Source: Chitinophagales bacterium (GTDB lineage Bacteria > Bacteroidota > Bacteroidia > Chitinophagales > JADJOU01). Taken from it: a DNA stretch of 64,000 nucleotides. Positions 18,026-25,637 of this stretch are shown in pieces. The notes under the pieces are model-generated. The model was not told the DNA's origin. It saw only the letters and a list, made by a program, of their open reading frames with translations, and ran no database searches. How positions within the stretch are numbered: position 1 is the stretch's first letter; each line of letters starts with the position of its first letter. The stretch covers positions 1-64,000 of the forward strand of contig JAURJQ010000016.1 of NCBI GenBank assembly GCA_030832185.1, written 5' to 3'. Made by a program: the position numbers and the translations under genes.

Positions 18026-18210
18026 GCTAGATGGGTTCAAGTCCTTGGAGCAATTATTAAGATTGTGGATAAGTTTTATTCCCTTATTTTTCAATCAGAT
18101 AAACGCCGTTTTTTGGCAATGTGGATTTTTATATTTGTCGCAAGTCAAATGAATGAACTACTTTAGTATAATAATTTTCTCATACCTTTAATTTATTGTA
18201 GACAGAGTTT

Positions 18211-19389
18211 ATGCAGCGCACGATTGCACATATGGATTTAGACACCTTTTTCGTCTCGGTAGAGCGGAAAAATCAGCCGCAGCTGATAGGCAAGCCTGTG
18301 CTGGTCGGTGGTACGAGTGACCGAGGTGTGGTGGCATCCTGTAGCTACGAAGCGCGCAGCTATGGAATACACTCGGGTATGTCTATGAAGCTCGCTCGCC
18401 AGCTCTGCCCAGAAGCCTTGGTGGTGCGGGGAGATCACGAGCAGTACAGCTATTATTCCAATATAATCACGGATATTATCCGCGAGCGCGTGCCGCTTTA
18501 TGAGAAGACATCGATAGATGAGTTTTATATCGACCTGACGGGTATGGATAAATTTTTTGGTTGCTTCAAATACGCAACCGAACTGCGCAGTGTGATTATG
18601 AAAGAGACGGGTCTGCCCATATCGCTTGCGATGTCTTGTAATAAGACGGTAGCCAAAATAGGCACAGGACAGGCCAAGCCCAATGGTCAGCTAGAGATCG
18701 TACTGGGTAATGAAAAAGAATTTCTAGCGCCCTTGTCTATCCGAAAGATACCGATGGTAGGGGAGAAGACCTATAGTCTGCTACGCAATATGGGTATAGA
18801 AAAAATCAAGACCATACAGGAAATGCCACTCGAAATGATGCAGCGTGTATTGGGGGAAAATGGAGTGGCTATCTGGCGAAAAGCCAATGGCATAGATCAT
18901 TCGCCACTGGTGCCTTATGTCGAAAATAAATCAATCTCCAGCGAGACAACGTTTGATAAAGATACCATCGATGTGCACTATTTACAGCAGGTGCTCACCA
19001 ATATGACGGAGAGCCTCGCTTATCAACTGCGAACCAAGAAAAAACTAACGGCCTGTGTGGCTATAAAAATTCGCTATTCGGACTTCAATACTTATACCAT
19101 GCAGTGCAAGATTCCCTACACGGCTATGGATCATGTGCTCATAGACAAGGTGAAGACCTTGTTTCATAAATTATTTCAGAAGCGACTCTTGATACGATTG
19201 ATTGGTATTCGATTTAGCCACTTGGTGCAGGGCTCATATCAGTTCGACCTCTTCGATGATATGACAGAAAAAGTCATGCTCTACAGCGCTATGGACAAGC
19301 TCCGCGACCGCTTCGGGGAAAATATCATCCAGCGCGCTTCGATAGTAGGAATGAAAAAGAGGGAGTTTTTGAATCCGTTTAAGGGATGA
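18211..19389 (+). CDS. dinB: DNA polymerase IV
   Basis: A 392-aa Y-family polymerase. Catalytic acidic residues are in MDLDTFFVS (Asp9) and TSIDEFYIDLTG. The palm, fingers, thumb (two helix-hairpin-helix segments near 180-225) and little-finger domain are all present, and QFDLF near residue 350 is a clamp-binding motif. It bypasses damaged template bases. A near-consensus TACCTTTA box is at 18183-18190. Base composition is unlike its neighbours: 32 of 60 bases are G or C at 18241-18300, against 22 of 60 at 13681-13740. A short DnaE and an SRAP gene lie 5-10 kb away. Confidence 0.96.
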   Translation: MQRTIAHMDLDTFFVSVERKNQPQLIGKPVLVGGTSDRGVVASCSYEARSYGIHSGMSMKLARQLCPEALVVRGDHEQYSYYSNIITDIIRERVPLYEKTSIDEFYIDLTGMDKFFGCFKYATELRSVIMKETGLPISLAMSCNKTVAKIGTGQAKPNGQLEIVLGNEKEFLAPLSIRKIPMVGEKTYSLLRNMGIEKIKTIQEMPLEMMQRVLGENGVAIWRKANGIDHSPLVPYVENKSISSETTFDKDTIDVHYLQQVLTNMTESLAYQLRTKKKLTACVAIKIRYSDFNTYTMQCKIPYTAMDHVLIDKVKTLFHKLFQKRLLIRLIGIRFSHLVQGSYQFDLFDDMTEKVMLYSAMDKLRDRFGENIIQRASIVGMKKREFLNPFKG

Positions 19390-19914
19390 GATGTGAAACA
19401 ATCCACTCATATCTAAACCATTATCGCATTTACTATACCTTTTTAATTATTATGAACGTATAGGGAGGGGGGTATTTTTAAACTATATTTGTGATTGAAG
19501 ATTTATAGTGGGACGAAATGGATAAATTTTCTAAAAAAATACAAAACGATTACCAGACAAAACCAAGATGATACGCTACTTAATCTCTTTAATCAAATTC
19601 TATTTAGTTCTAGTCAAGAATTTGAGAGCATATAGCATTATCTGTACACTAAGCATAAATAAAGTAACCATAGGAAAGCCTCGCTCTGGAAAAGTGGACT
19701 TATCCTATGGCTCTTCACACATTATACAGATGCCAATGAGGTATCCCACAGGCTTTGTGTAATGAATTATGGTGGCGAAACTAGATAAAATTTCGGTAAT
19801 CAGTCTTAAATTGTTTAAATTTACGCTGGGTTTTATCTAAGTGACCACCAACCTGAATTGAAGTTGCCTCAAAAACGATTTACAAACTTTTTACTTCAAT
19901 CTAAATTTTTTAAA
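19390..19914. other. intergenic stretch, probable gene remnant
   Basis: No intact gene is supported. After the promoter box at 19484, an ATG at 19518 opens a frame for only 17 codons (MDKFSKKIQNDYQTKPR). The neighbouring frame then reads DTLLNLFNQILFSSSQEFESI before a stop, and a third frame carries IGKPRSGKVDLSYGSSH. This pattern fits a decayed small gene with at least two frameshifts. I do not recognise the family. Confidence 0.4.
19484..19491 (+). promoter_or_regulatory. -7 promoter box ahead of the gene remnant
   Basis: TATATTTG lies 26 bases before the ATG at 19518, whose frame closes after 17 codons. Confidence 0.45.
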
Positions 19915-20306
19915 ATGAAAAAATTAATATTAATTATATCTTTATTTCAATTTCAAATGCATTCGGTCAAATAACTATAAATAATTCCACTGGAAATAAT
20001 ATAGAGGTGACATATAGAGAATTTGATACAGCCACTTGTAGTGCAACAAATATTATAGTCACCACAGTTGGTCCATTTGGAACTTATACTGCAGCTGTAT
20101 CGGCAGGTTCTACAAACTTTGCAAGTCTTGTGTCCAAATGCATCAATACTGGAAATACACAGAATCAAACTATAACCACCCCTATGGTAACTGGATCAAC
20201 TTGCTCTATAACTTCGAATCCAATTTCCAATTGTGTATTTTTAATCCCCTGCAATGTAACTTGGACTGAAACTGTTTTTGGTGTTGTTACTATAGATTTT
20301 TTTTAA
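19915..20306 (+). pseudogene. small secreted protein with a frameshift in the signal peptide
   Basis: The ATG at 19915 opens MKKLILIISLFQFQ and stops at a TAA after MHSVK. One frame over, the sequence reads ISNAFGQITINNSTGNNIEV and continues for about 110 codons to 20306. Adding one base in the short T run near 19945 would join the two into MKKLILIISLFSISNAFGQ, a normal signal peptide ending in FGQ, and a protein of about 130 aa rich in Thr, Ser and Asn with several Cys. It lies 11 bases before the 1333-aa surface-protein gene. This may be a true frameshift, a phase-variable run or a sequence error. Confidence 0.6.
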
Positions 20307-20317
20307 TGAGTTAAGCA

Positions 20318-23300
20318 ATGAAGCTATTTTTAAATTTACTAATAGTATTGACGATTAACATAAATGCAGCTAACCGTGGTTCAAACTTGCATAGTATTTA
20401 TTCAAATAGCTTCGAAGAAAACCTAGGCCAAATCAACTACCCCGACAATAAACCAGCCCCCGAAGTAAAGTATATATATCGACAGGGAAACCTTAAGATT
20501 TTTCTGCTAAATAAGGGCTTGGCTTATCAGATTGAGAATTACTTCACCCCGATCCTATCCAAAGGAGAAGGATGTATAGATTATCATCTTTCAGAACTAG
20601 CCTCGGCAGCCTCGGCTGGTTCTGAAAGATTTTTAGAAACCTACCGTATGGATATGGAGCTAATCGGAGCTAATCCAAATCCAGAAATCATAGCTGAAGG
20701 TAAAAGTCCAGACTATACGAACTATTATCTCCCCGTCTTGATACAAACACATTCATACCAAAAAATAATCTATAAAAACATCTATCCCGGTGTCGACTGG
20801 GTGATTTATATTGCACCACCATCACTCAATGGGGAGGGTAAGGGAGGGGTAAAATACGACTTCATCGTTCACCCCAGCGCTGACCCTGCTCTAATCAGAC
20901 TCAAATACAAAAACGCTGAACAAATCTACCTAGACCAATTTGGCAACCTTATTCTTCGAAACCGATTAGGTGATATAAGAGAAAATGCACCCGAAGTTTT
21001 TCAAAATCAAGCGAAACTAACAGCCAACTATCTGCTAAATGACAGTATAGTTCGCTTTGATATAAGAAACTATAATCCGAGTCAGTCAGTTATTATTGAC
21101 CCACAGCTGGAGTGGAGTTCTTATTATGGGGGAAATAGTTTAGATGATGGAAGATGTAATACTAATAATTTTGGGAGAATTTATTTATACGGTACAACAA
21201 GTTCCAACCTAAACATTTCCTATAATGGATTTCAAAATAATTTTACAAATGGAACTCACATGTTTCTCGCAAAATTTAATAGCAAGGGAGAGCGACTATG
21301 GGGAACCTACTATGGAGCTAAGTCATCTTCACAAGTAAGTGCTATGTATCCAGATGCAAGTATATTAATAGCAGGAACCGCGAACGATACATCTTCTATC
21401 TATTCCCACAATGGTTTTCAAAATACTTATGGTGGTGGAACTCAAGATGGATTCATGGTAAAATTTGATTCATCAGGGTTGCGGTTGTGGGCGAGTTTTT
21501 TTGGCGGTACTGGTGCGGATGCGATATCGGATATCAAAATAGACTCAAACAACCACATTTATTTGGCAGGGACTACTACGAGCTCCAATGCTATAGCGCA
21601 GAATGCATACCAAGACACACTCTATATCAAATACCATCCAACCACAGGTAGTCAAATAGCGAATAATTTTATAGCGAGATTGAATTCGAATGGAACCAGA
21701 GCATGGTCGAGTTATTTTGGATTAAATGGTTATTCCCCGTCTATAGCTATTCTTGGTTCAGAGTTGGTATTCTCCAATACCTATATTGACACCCATTTGC
21801 TATTTACTGATTATTCGAATCTATACTTTACAGGTCAACCTCTGTTTATGGCAAAGTTTTCTGCGTTGAATGGTAATCGGCTTGTGAGTAAATCTATAGC
21901 TTTGAATCTAATAAATTTTTCGACCTTTACTTACCGAGGTATGTTTTTACATAAGAATTCGATTTATGCACTATGTGGAATAGGTAGTCCTTTCGCACCT
22001 TTGTTATCAACTGGATTTAAACGAACGGCCTCTGGCGCATCTGATGTATTAATTTTGAGACTAGATACCAATTTTAATAATGTATGGTCATCCTATTTAG
22101 GAGGTAATTTTCCTGATATTCCAACGAGTATAGCCTTTGATAAGCGCAATAATTATTACATCTCTGGTGTTACTTCTTCAACTACTGGAATTCACTATCG
22201 TGGATTAAAAAGTACACTTCCTGGGACTCAAAGTTCATTTGTATATAAAATCTCAGCTAAGGATTCTTTGATATGGTCATCCTATATCGGTGGAGATAAT
22301 ATTACTAATCTTGTATCCATTATAGCGGATAAATCGGACAATATCTATCTTTCAGGTAATACCTCTTCCACTTCTGGATTAGCCTATCAAGGTCACCAGA
22401 ATACTTTTAGTGGAGGCGCATCTGACGCTTTCCTTATGAATATTTCCTGTGCTAAATTGGATACTATCAGACAGAGTATATGTAAAGGTGATAGTGTGTT
22501 TTTTAGAGCTAAATATTATAAAGAGATAGGATTTTATACTGATTCTTTGCTCACATGGGATATCTGCGACAGCTTGACCACCCTTCAACTCACCGCATTG
22601 AGAAAAGATACGACCTATCTCTATGATACCATCTGCTCGGGGACTAACTATGTCTGGAATGGAGTGAATAGACCCACGAGCGGAGTCTATCGAGATACCC
22701 TTATAAATAACGTAGGTTGCGATAGTTTTTTAGTCCTAAACCTGCACATCAAACTCACCGATACGATCCATCTTTACGATACAAGCTGTGCTAATCTGCC
22801 TAAGACCTTTAATAGTCAAAACCTCACGCTGGCAGGCGTCTATCGAGATACTCTAAAAAATATCGCAGGCTGCGATAGTCATATCTTTTATCATTTTATC
22901 CCTAAGCCTATTTATGAGACACCTCTCAGCCGATCTATCTGCGCAGGAGACTCCACCCTCTTCGGTGGAAAATATCGCAAGCTAGCCGGAACCTACTACG
23001 ATACCTTTAAAACCAAACCAGGCTGTGACTCGGTAATAAAAATGACCCTGACCCTAAACCCCCTCGATACGAATAGACAAAGCCAGACTATCTGTAGAGG
23101 AAAGTCTTACCTTTTCTTTAGTCAGACCCTCACCACCACAGGCACCTATTTCCATACCCTCAAAAACAAAAACAACTGCGATAGCACGATAATCTTAACC
23201 TTGTCGGTTATCGATAGTTCCACCTATAGCTTCAGCAGAATGCTGTGCAGTGGTCAGTCCTTTAACTTTAACAATCAAATCCTCACTCAAGCAGGCGTGT

Positions 23301-24319
23301 ATCGAGATACGTTTTCGAATTATCTAGGTTGTGATAGTTTCGTGACCTTAAATCTCAGTTTCGGTTTGGTGCTTTATGATACACTTCGTCAGACAGTCTG
23401 CGCTGGACAATCTTTTAGAGGCTATTTCAGCCCTGGCACTTATTATGAAACCTATATATCAAACCAAGGTTGCGATAGTATTTTGACTATTAATCTCAAA
23501 CATTTACCGGCTTCAGAATATAAGATTATTCAGCATAGTAAATGTGGTGCTTTCCGCTACGGCAGCAGCACCTATGCGCAGAATGATAGTTTTACGGAAA
23601 CGATTAAAAACTCCCTCAACTGTGATAGTATCGTGACGAAGCATATAGTCACTATCACTAAGCCGAATCCATTGGTCTTAGAGCCTAAGTCTATTCCATT
23701 CTGCGAAGAAATTATGCATAGAAGCCAAGCCAAGACACAGAGCTTCTATACCCAGGATACGGTAAAAAGTGCAGAGTACCCCTACTGTGATAGTCTCTAT
23801 CAGCCTATCTTCTATCAGCGAGAGATTCGACCAGACCTCGCTATTTATGCTGCTTCGGATACTGTAGTTCGTGGACAAACCATCCAGCTATCTGCTGCCC
23901 TAGCTAATAATTATCGCTGGAATACAGGTGAGCAAACCACCGTCATTCGCCCGAAAATAGAAGAATCGACCACCTTTACCGTTCGTGGTTGGAATCTCGA
24001 AAACTGCGAGGGCCAAGCTAGTATAGTTATTACCGCTGTTGAGCCATTGATTATTGATTTTCCTACCGCCTTTAGCCCGAATGGAGACGGATTGAACGAT
24101 TCCTTCTACCCGAATACCAATCAAAATGTAATCATTGAAAGCTTCGACATCTACAACCGTATAGGCGAGAAATTCTATAGCTACACTCCTCTATCTCCGA
24201 GTTGGAATGGATTCTATCTCGGTCAGCCTGCTGCTGCGGGAGTTTATTCCTATATTCTGAATTATCGATTTCTAGGAAATCGATTTACAAAGACGGGTGA
24301 GGTTATGGTGGCGAGGTAG
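20318..24319 (+). CDS. large secreted repeat protein with gliding-associated (CHU_C) type IX sorting domain
   Basis: A 1333-aa surface or secreted protein. A signal peptide (about residues 1-20) leads into an N-terminal domain starting ENLGQINYPDNKPAPEVKY and including YKNIYPGVDW, as in the DUF7948 family. Residues about 265-710 hold SBBP-type beta-propeller repeats (WSSYYGG, YLYGTTSS, FLAKFNSKGERLWGTYYGA). Residues about 715-1170 are some eight tandem units near 65 aa with the pattern C.G.S..F, GVY.DT and GCDS...L.L. The C-terminus (FPTAFSPNGDGLNDSF to the end) is the CHU_C sorting domain. Three palindromic elements sit in frame in the N-terminal domain. A role in adhesion is inference. Confidence 0.9.
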   Translation: MKLFLNLLIVLTININAANRGSNLHSIYSNSFEENLGQINYPDNKPAPEVKYIYRQGNLKIFLLNKGLAYQIENYFTPILSKGEGCIDYHLSELASAASAGSERFLETYRMDMELIGANPNPEIIAEGKSPDYTNYYLPVLIQTHSYQKIIYKNIYPGVDWVIYIAPPSLNGEGKGGVKYDFIVHPSADPALIRLKYKNAEQIYLDQFGNLILRNRLGDIRENAPEVFQNQAKLTANYLLNDSIVRFDIRNYNPSQSVIIDPQLEWSSYYGGNSLDDGRCNTNNFGRIYLYGTTSSNLNISYNGFQNNFTNGTHMFLAKFNSKGERLWGTYYGAKSSSQVSAMYPDASILIAGTANDTSSIYSHNGFQNTYGGGTQDGFMVKFDSSGLRLWASFFGGTGADAISDIKIDSNNHIYLAGTTTSSNAIAQNAYQDTLYIKYHPTTGSQIANNFIARLNSNGTRAWSSYFGLNGYSPSIAILGSELVFSNTYIDTHLLFTDYSNLYFTGQPLFMAKFSALNGNRLVSKSIALNLINFSTFTYRGMFLHKNSIYALCGIGSPFAPLLSTGFKRTASGASDVLILRLDTNFNNVWSSYLGGNFPDIPTSIAFDKRNNYYISGVTSSTTGIHYRGLKSTLPGTQSSFVYKISAKDSLIWSSYIGGDNITNLVSIIADKSDNIYLSGNTSSTSGLAYQGHQNTFSGGASDAFLMNISCAKLDTIRQSICKGDSVFFRAKYYKEIGFYTDSLLTWDICDSLTTLQLTALRKDTTYLYDTICSGTNYVWNGVNRPTSGVYRDTLINNVGCDSFLVLNLHIKLTDTIHLYDTSCANLPKTFNSQNLTLAGVYRDTLKNIAGCDSHIFYHFIPKPIYETPLSRSICAGDSTLFGGKYRKLAGTYYDTFKTKPGCDSVIKMTLTLNPLDTNRQSQTICRGKSYLFFSQTLTTTGTYFHTLKNKNNCDSTIILTLSVIDSSTYSFSRMLCSGQSFNFNNQILTQAGVYRDTFSNYLGCDSFVTLNLSFGLVLYDTLRQTVCAGQSFRGYFSPGTYYETYISNQGCDSILTINLKHLPASEYKIIQHSKCGAFRYGSSTYAQNDSFTETIKNSLNCDSIVTKHIVTITKPNPLVLEPKSIPFCEEIMHRSQAKTQSFYTQDTVKSAEYPYCDSLYQPIFYQREIRPDLAIYAASDTVVRGQTIQLSAALANNYRWNTGEQTTVIRPKIEESTTFTVRGWNLENCEGQASIVITAVEPLIIDFPTAFSPNGDGLNDSFYPNTNQNVIIESFDIYNRIGEKFYSYTPLSPSWNGFYLGQPAAAGVYSYILNYRFLGNRFTKTGEVMVAR
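20542..20574 (+). repeat. in-frame palindromic element 1 in the surface-protein gene
   Basis: An imperfect hairpin (ATCCTATCC / GGAGAAGGAT around AAA) next to a CTTCACCCC segment. Read on the minus strand it runs CTTCTCCTTTGGATAGGATC and then GGGGTGAAG, resembling the CTCCTTTGGAG..GGGGTGAGG repeats I know from many Bacteroidota genomes. It encodes FTPILSKGEG. Confidence 0.5.
20586..20630 (+). repeat. in-frame palindromic element 2 in the surface-protein gene
   Basis: Arms ATCTTTCAGAACTAGCC and GGCTGGTTCTGAAAGAT pair over 17 bases with one mismatch around an 11-base loop. The element is 45 bases, exactly 15 codons, and encodes LSELASAASAGSERF without breaking the frame. Confidence 0.75.
20823..20850 (+). 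repeat. in-frame G-rich element 3 in the surface-protein gene
   Basis: The stretch AATGGGGAGGGTAAGGGAGG followed by GGT matches one half of a common Bacteroidota repeat of the form TTTGGGGAGGGTTAGGGAGG. It encodes SLNGEGKGGV between WVIYI and KYDFIVHP, which would otherwise join smoothly. Confidence 0.5.
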
Positions 24320-24394
24320 TGCTTAATTTCATAAATACATAGATTTGAAAACAAAAAAAGACTAATTACTATCTACTCTTGACTTACGATTTCA

Positions 24395-25003
24395 ATGTGC
24401 TACACCATAAAACAAACTGCCAATGAACGTCTTTTAGAAGGGAGATTTAGAGCACGGGTTAAGTATCCGCCGCAGCTGGAGCAGATAGAAAAATCTTCTG
24501 GCTTTGCTTTTCCCTTGGTGCCCGTGGTGACGAATAAAGAAATGGATAGTATTCATCTATATCATTGGGGCTTGATTCCTCACTGGGCGAAGGATAAGGA
24601 GTTACGAAAAAATACCCTCAATGCTCGAATAGAAACTATTGAAGAAAAACCGAGTTTTCGATCTTATGTAAAGAATCGCTGTTTGGTTTTAATAGACGGT
24701 TTCTACGAGTACCAATGGCAAGACCCCAAAGGGAAGGTCAAAAAACCATTTCTCATGACTATGCCCGATGGGGAACCTTTTGCCTTAGGTGGTTTATTTA
24801 GTGTCTGGACAGATAGAGTGACTGGTGAACTCGTGCCGACATTTACCATACTCACCACCGAAGCCAATGAGCAGATGGCCATCATACACAATACTAAGAA
24901 GAGAATGCCACTAATCTTGACCAAAGAAAATGAAAGAGAATGGCTGGAAGGAAAACTGGATAAATTGAGTTTTGAGGAGAAATTGGTCACGACAGAATTG
25001 TAA
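24395..25003 (+). CDS. yedK: SRAP-domain protein (YedK/HMCES family)
   Basis: A 202-aa protein. The Met is followed directly by the catalytic Cys2 (MCYTIKQ), which becomes the N-terminal nucleophile. The conserved Asn is in LNARIET, the Glu in DGFYEYQW, and the His in AIIHNTKKRMPLIL. SRAP proteins crosslink to abasic sites in single-stranded DNA and protect them during replication. It lies near dinB and the short dnaE, consistent with DNA-damage tolerance. No LexA-like operator was recognised upstream. It converges with the RAYT gene, 4 bases apart. Confidence 0.95.
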   Translation: MCYTIKQTANERLLEGRFRARVKYPPQLEQIEKSSGFAFPLVPVVTNKEMDSIHLYHWGLIPHWAKDKELRKNTLNARIETIEEKPSFRSYVKNRCLVLIDGFYEYQWQDPKGKVKKPFLMTMPDGEPFALGGLFSVWTDRVTGELVPTFTILTTEANEQMAIIHNTKKRMPLILTKENEREWLEGKLDKLSFEEKLVTTEL

Positions 25004-25007
25004 TCAA

Positions 25008-25586
25008 TTATTCTCCATAAAATTTATCCTTATCCCAGTTCTGAGGATTGTTGCGAATATAGTCTTGAATTTGAAGATATGATTTATCATCACGAATAAT
25101 GTGATCGTGAAATCTGGGTTGCCATTTAAAATCAAATCCTAATCGATTACAATGTTTGGTCACAGCAGATTTGTATGAACCAACGATAGATGATATCGTG
25201 TTTTTGCCTTTATTTTGGAATCGTTTTTGTCCGGGCGATAAATCGTTCCCATGTTGTAGAGAAAAGACATGCCTTGTCTCTTCGTTATTGCCATTGTCGC
25301 CATTATTCCTATCATTTCCATGCAATATCAATATCCCATGAATATGATTCGGCATGACCACAAATTCGTCCAATTCTATATTTTTGGCATGATTTTTTAC
25401 TTCATACCATAGAATATGGGCAATGGTTCCTGTATTGGATAACACCATTTTATCGTCCACAATTTCACCGAAATAATGTTCTCGATTTTTTGTGCAAATT
25501 GTGATGAAATATACCCCATCCCAGGCATAATCCCAATCTTGCCAGCGAGCGGATGTAATTCTATATTTGTTCTGATATTTATCCAT
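25008..25586 (-). CDS. REP-associated tyrosine transposase (RAYT, IS200-like Y1 family)
   Basis: A 192-aa single-domain Y1 transposase. The HUH metal motif is in MPNHIHGIL (near residue 80), and the catalytic Tyr is in SIVGSYKSAVTKH. The ending WQPRFHDHIIRDDKSY and IRNNPQNWDKDKF is typical of RAYT proteins. These process palindromic REP-type sequences and are usually kept as single-copy genes. I start at the ATG at 25586, because an upstream in-frame ATG at 25622 precedes the TAAATTTG promoter box. No terminal inverted or palindromic repeats flank it directly. Confidence 0.92.
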   Translation of the reverse strand: MDKYQNKYRITSARWQDWDYAWDGVYFITICTKNREHYFGEIVDDKMVLSNTGTIAHILWYEVKNHAKNIELDEFVVMPNHIHGILILHGNDRNNGDNGNNEETRHVFSLQHGNDLSPGQKRFQNKGKNTISSIVGSYKSAVTKHCNRLGFDFKWQPRFHDHIIRDDKSYLQIQDYIRNNPQNWDKDKFYGE

Positions 25587-25609
25587 GTTAGAATGTTCAC
25601 ATTTCGTTT

Positions 25610-25617
25610 CAAATTTA
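25610..25617 (-). promoter_or_regulatory. -7 promoter box of the RAYT gene
   Basis: Reads TAAATTTG on the minus strand, 23 bases before the ATG at 25586. It argues against the in-frame ATG at 25622. Confidence 0.5.
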
Positions 25618-25637
25618 TCCAAAAATAAATATTAAAT

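Noticed and set aside
19568-19762. 64-codon open frame on the plus strand
   Set aside because: It starts after the better-placed ATG at 19518, mixes with other frames and has no recognisable protein pattern; treated as part of a gene remnant.
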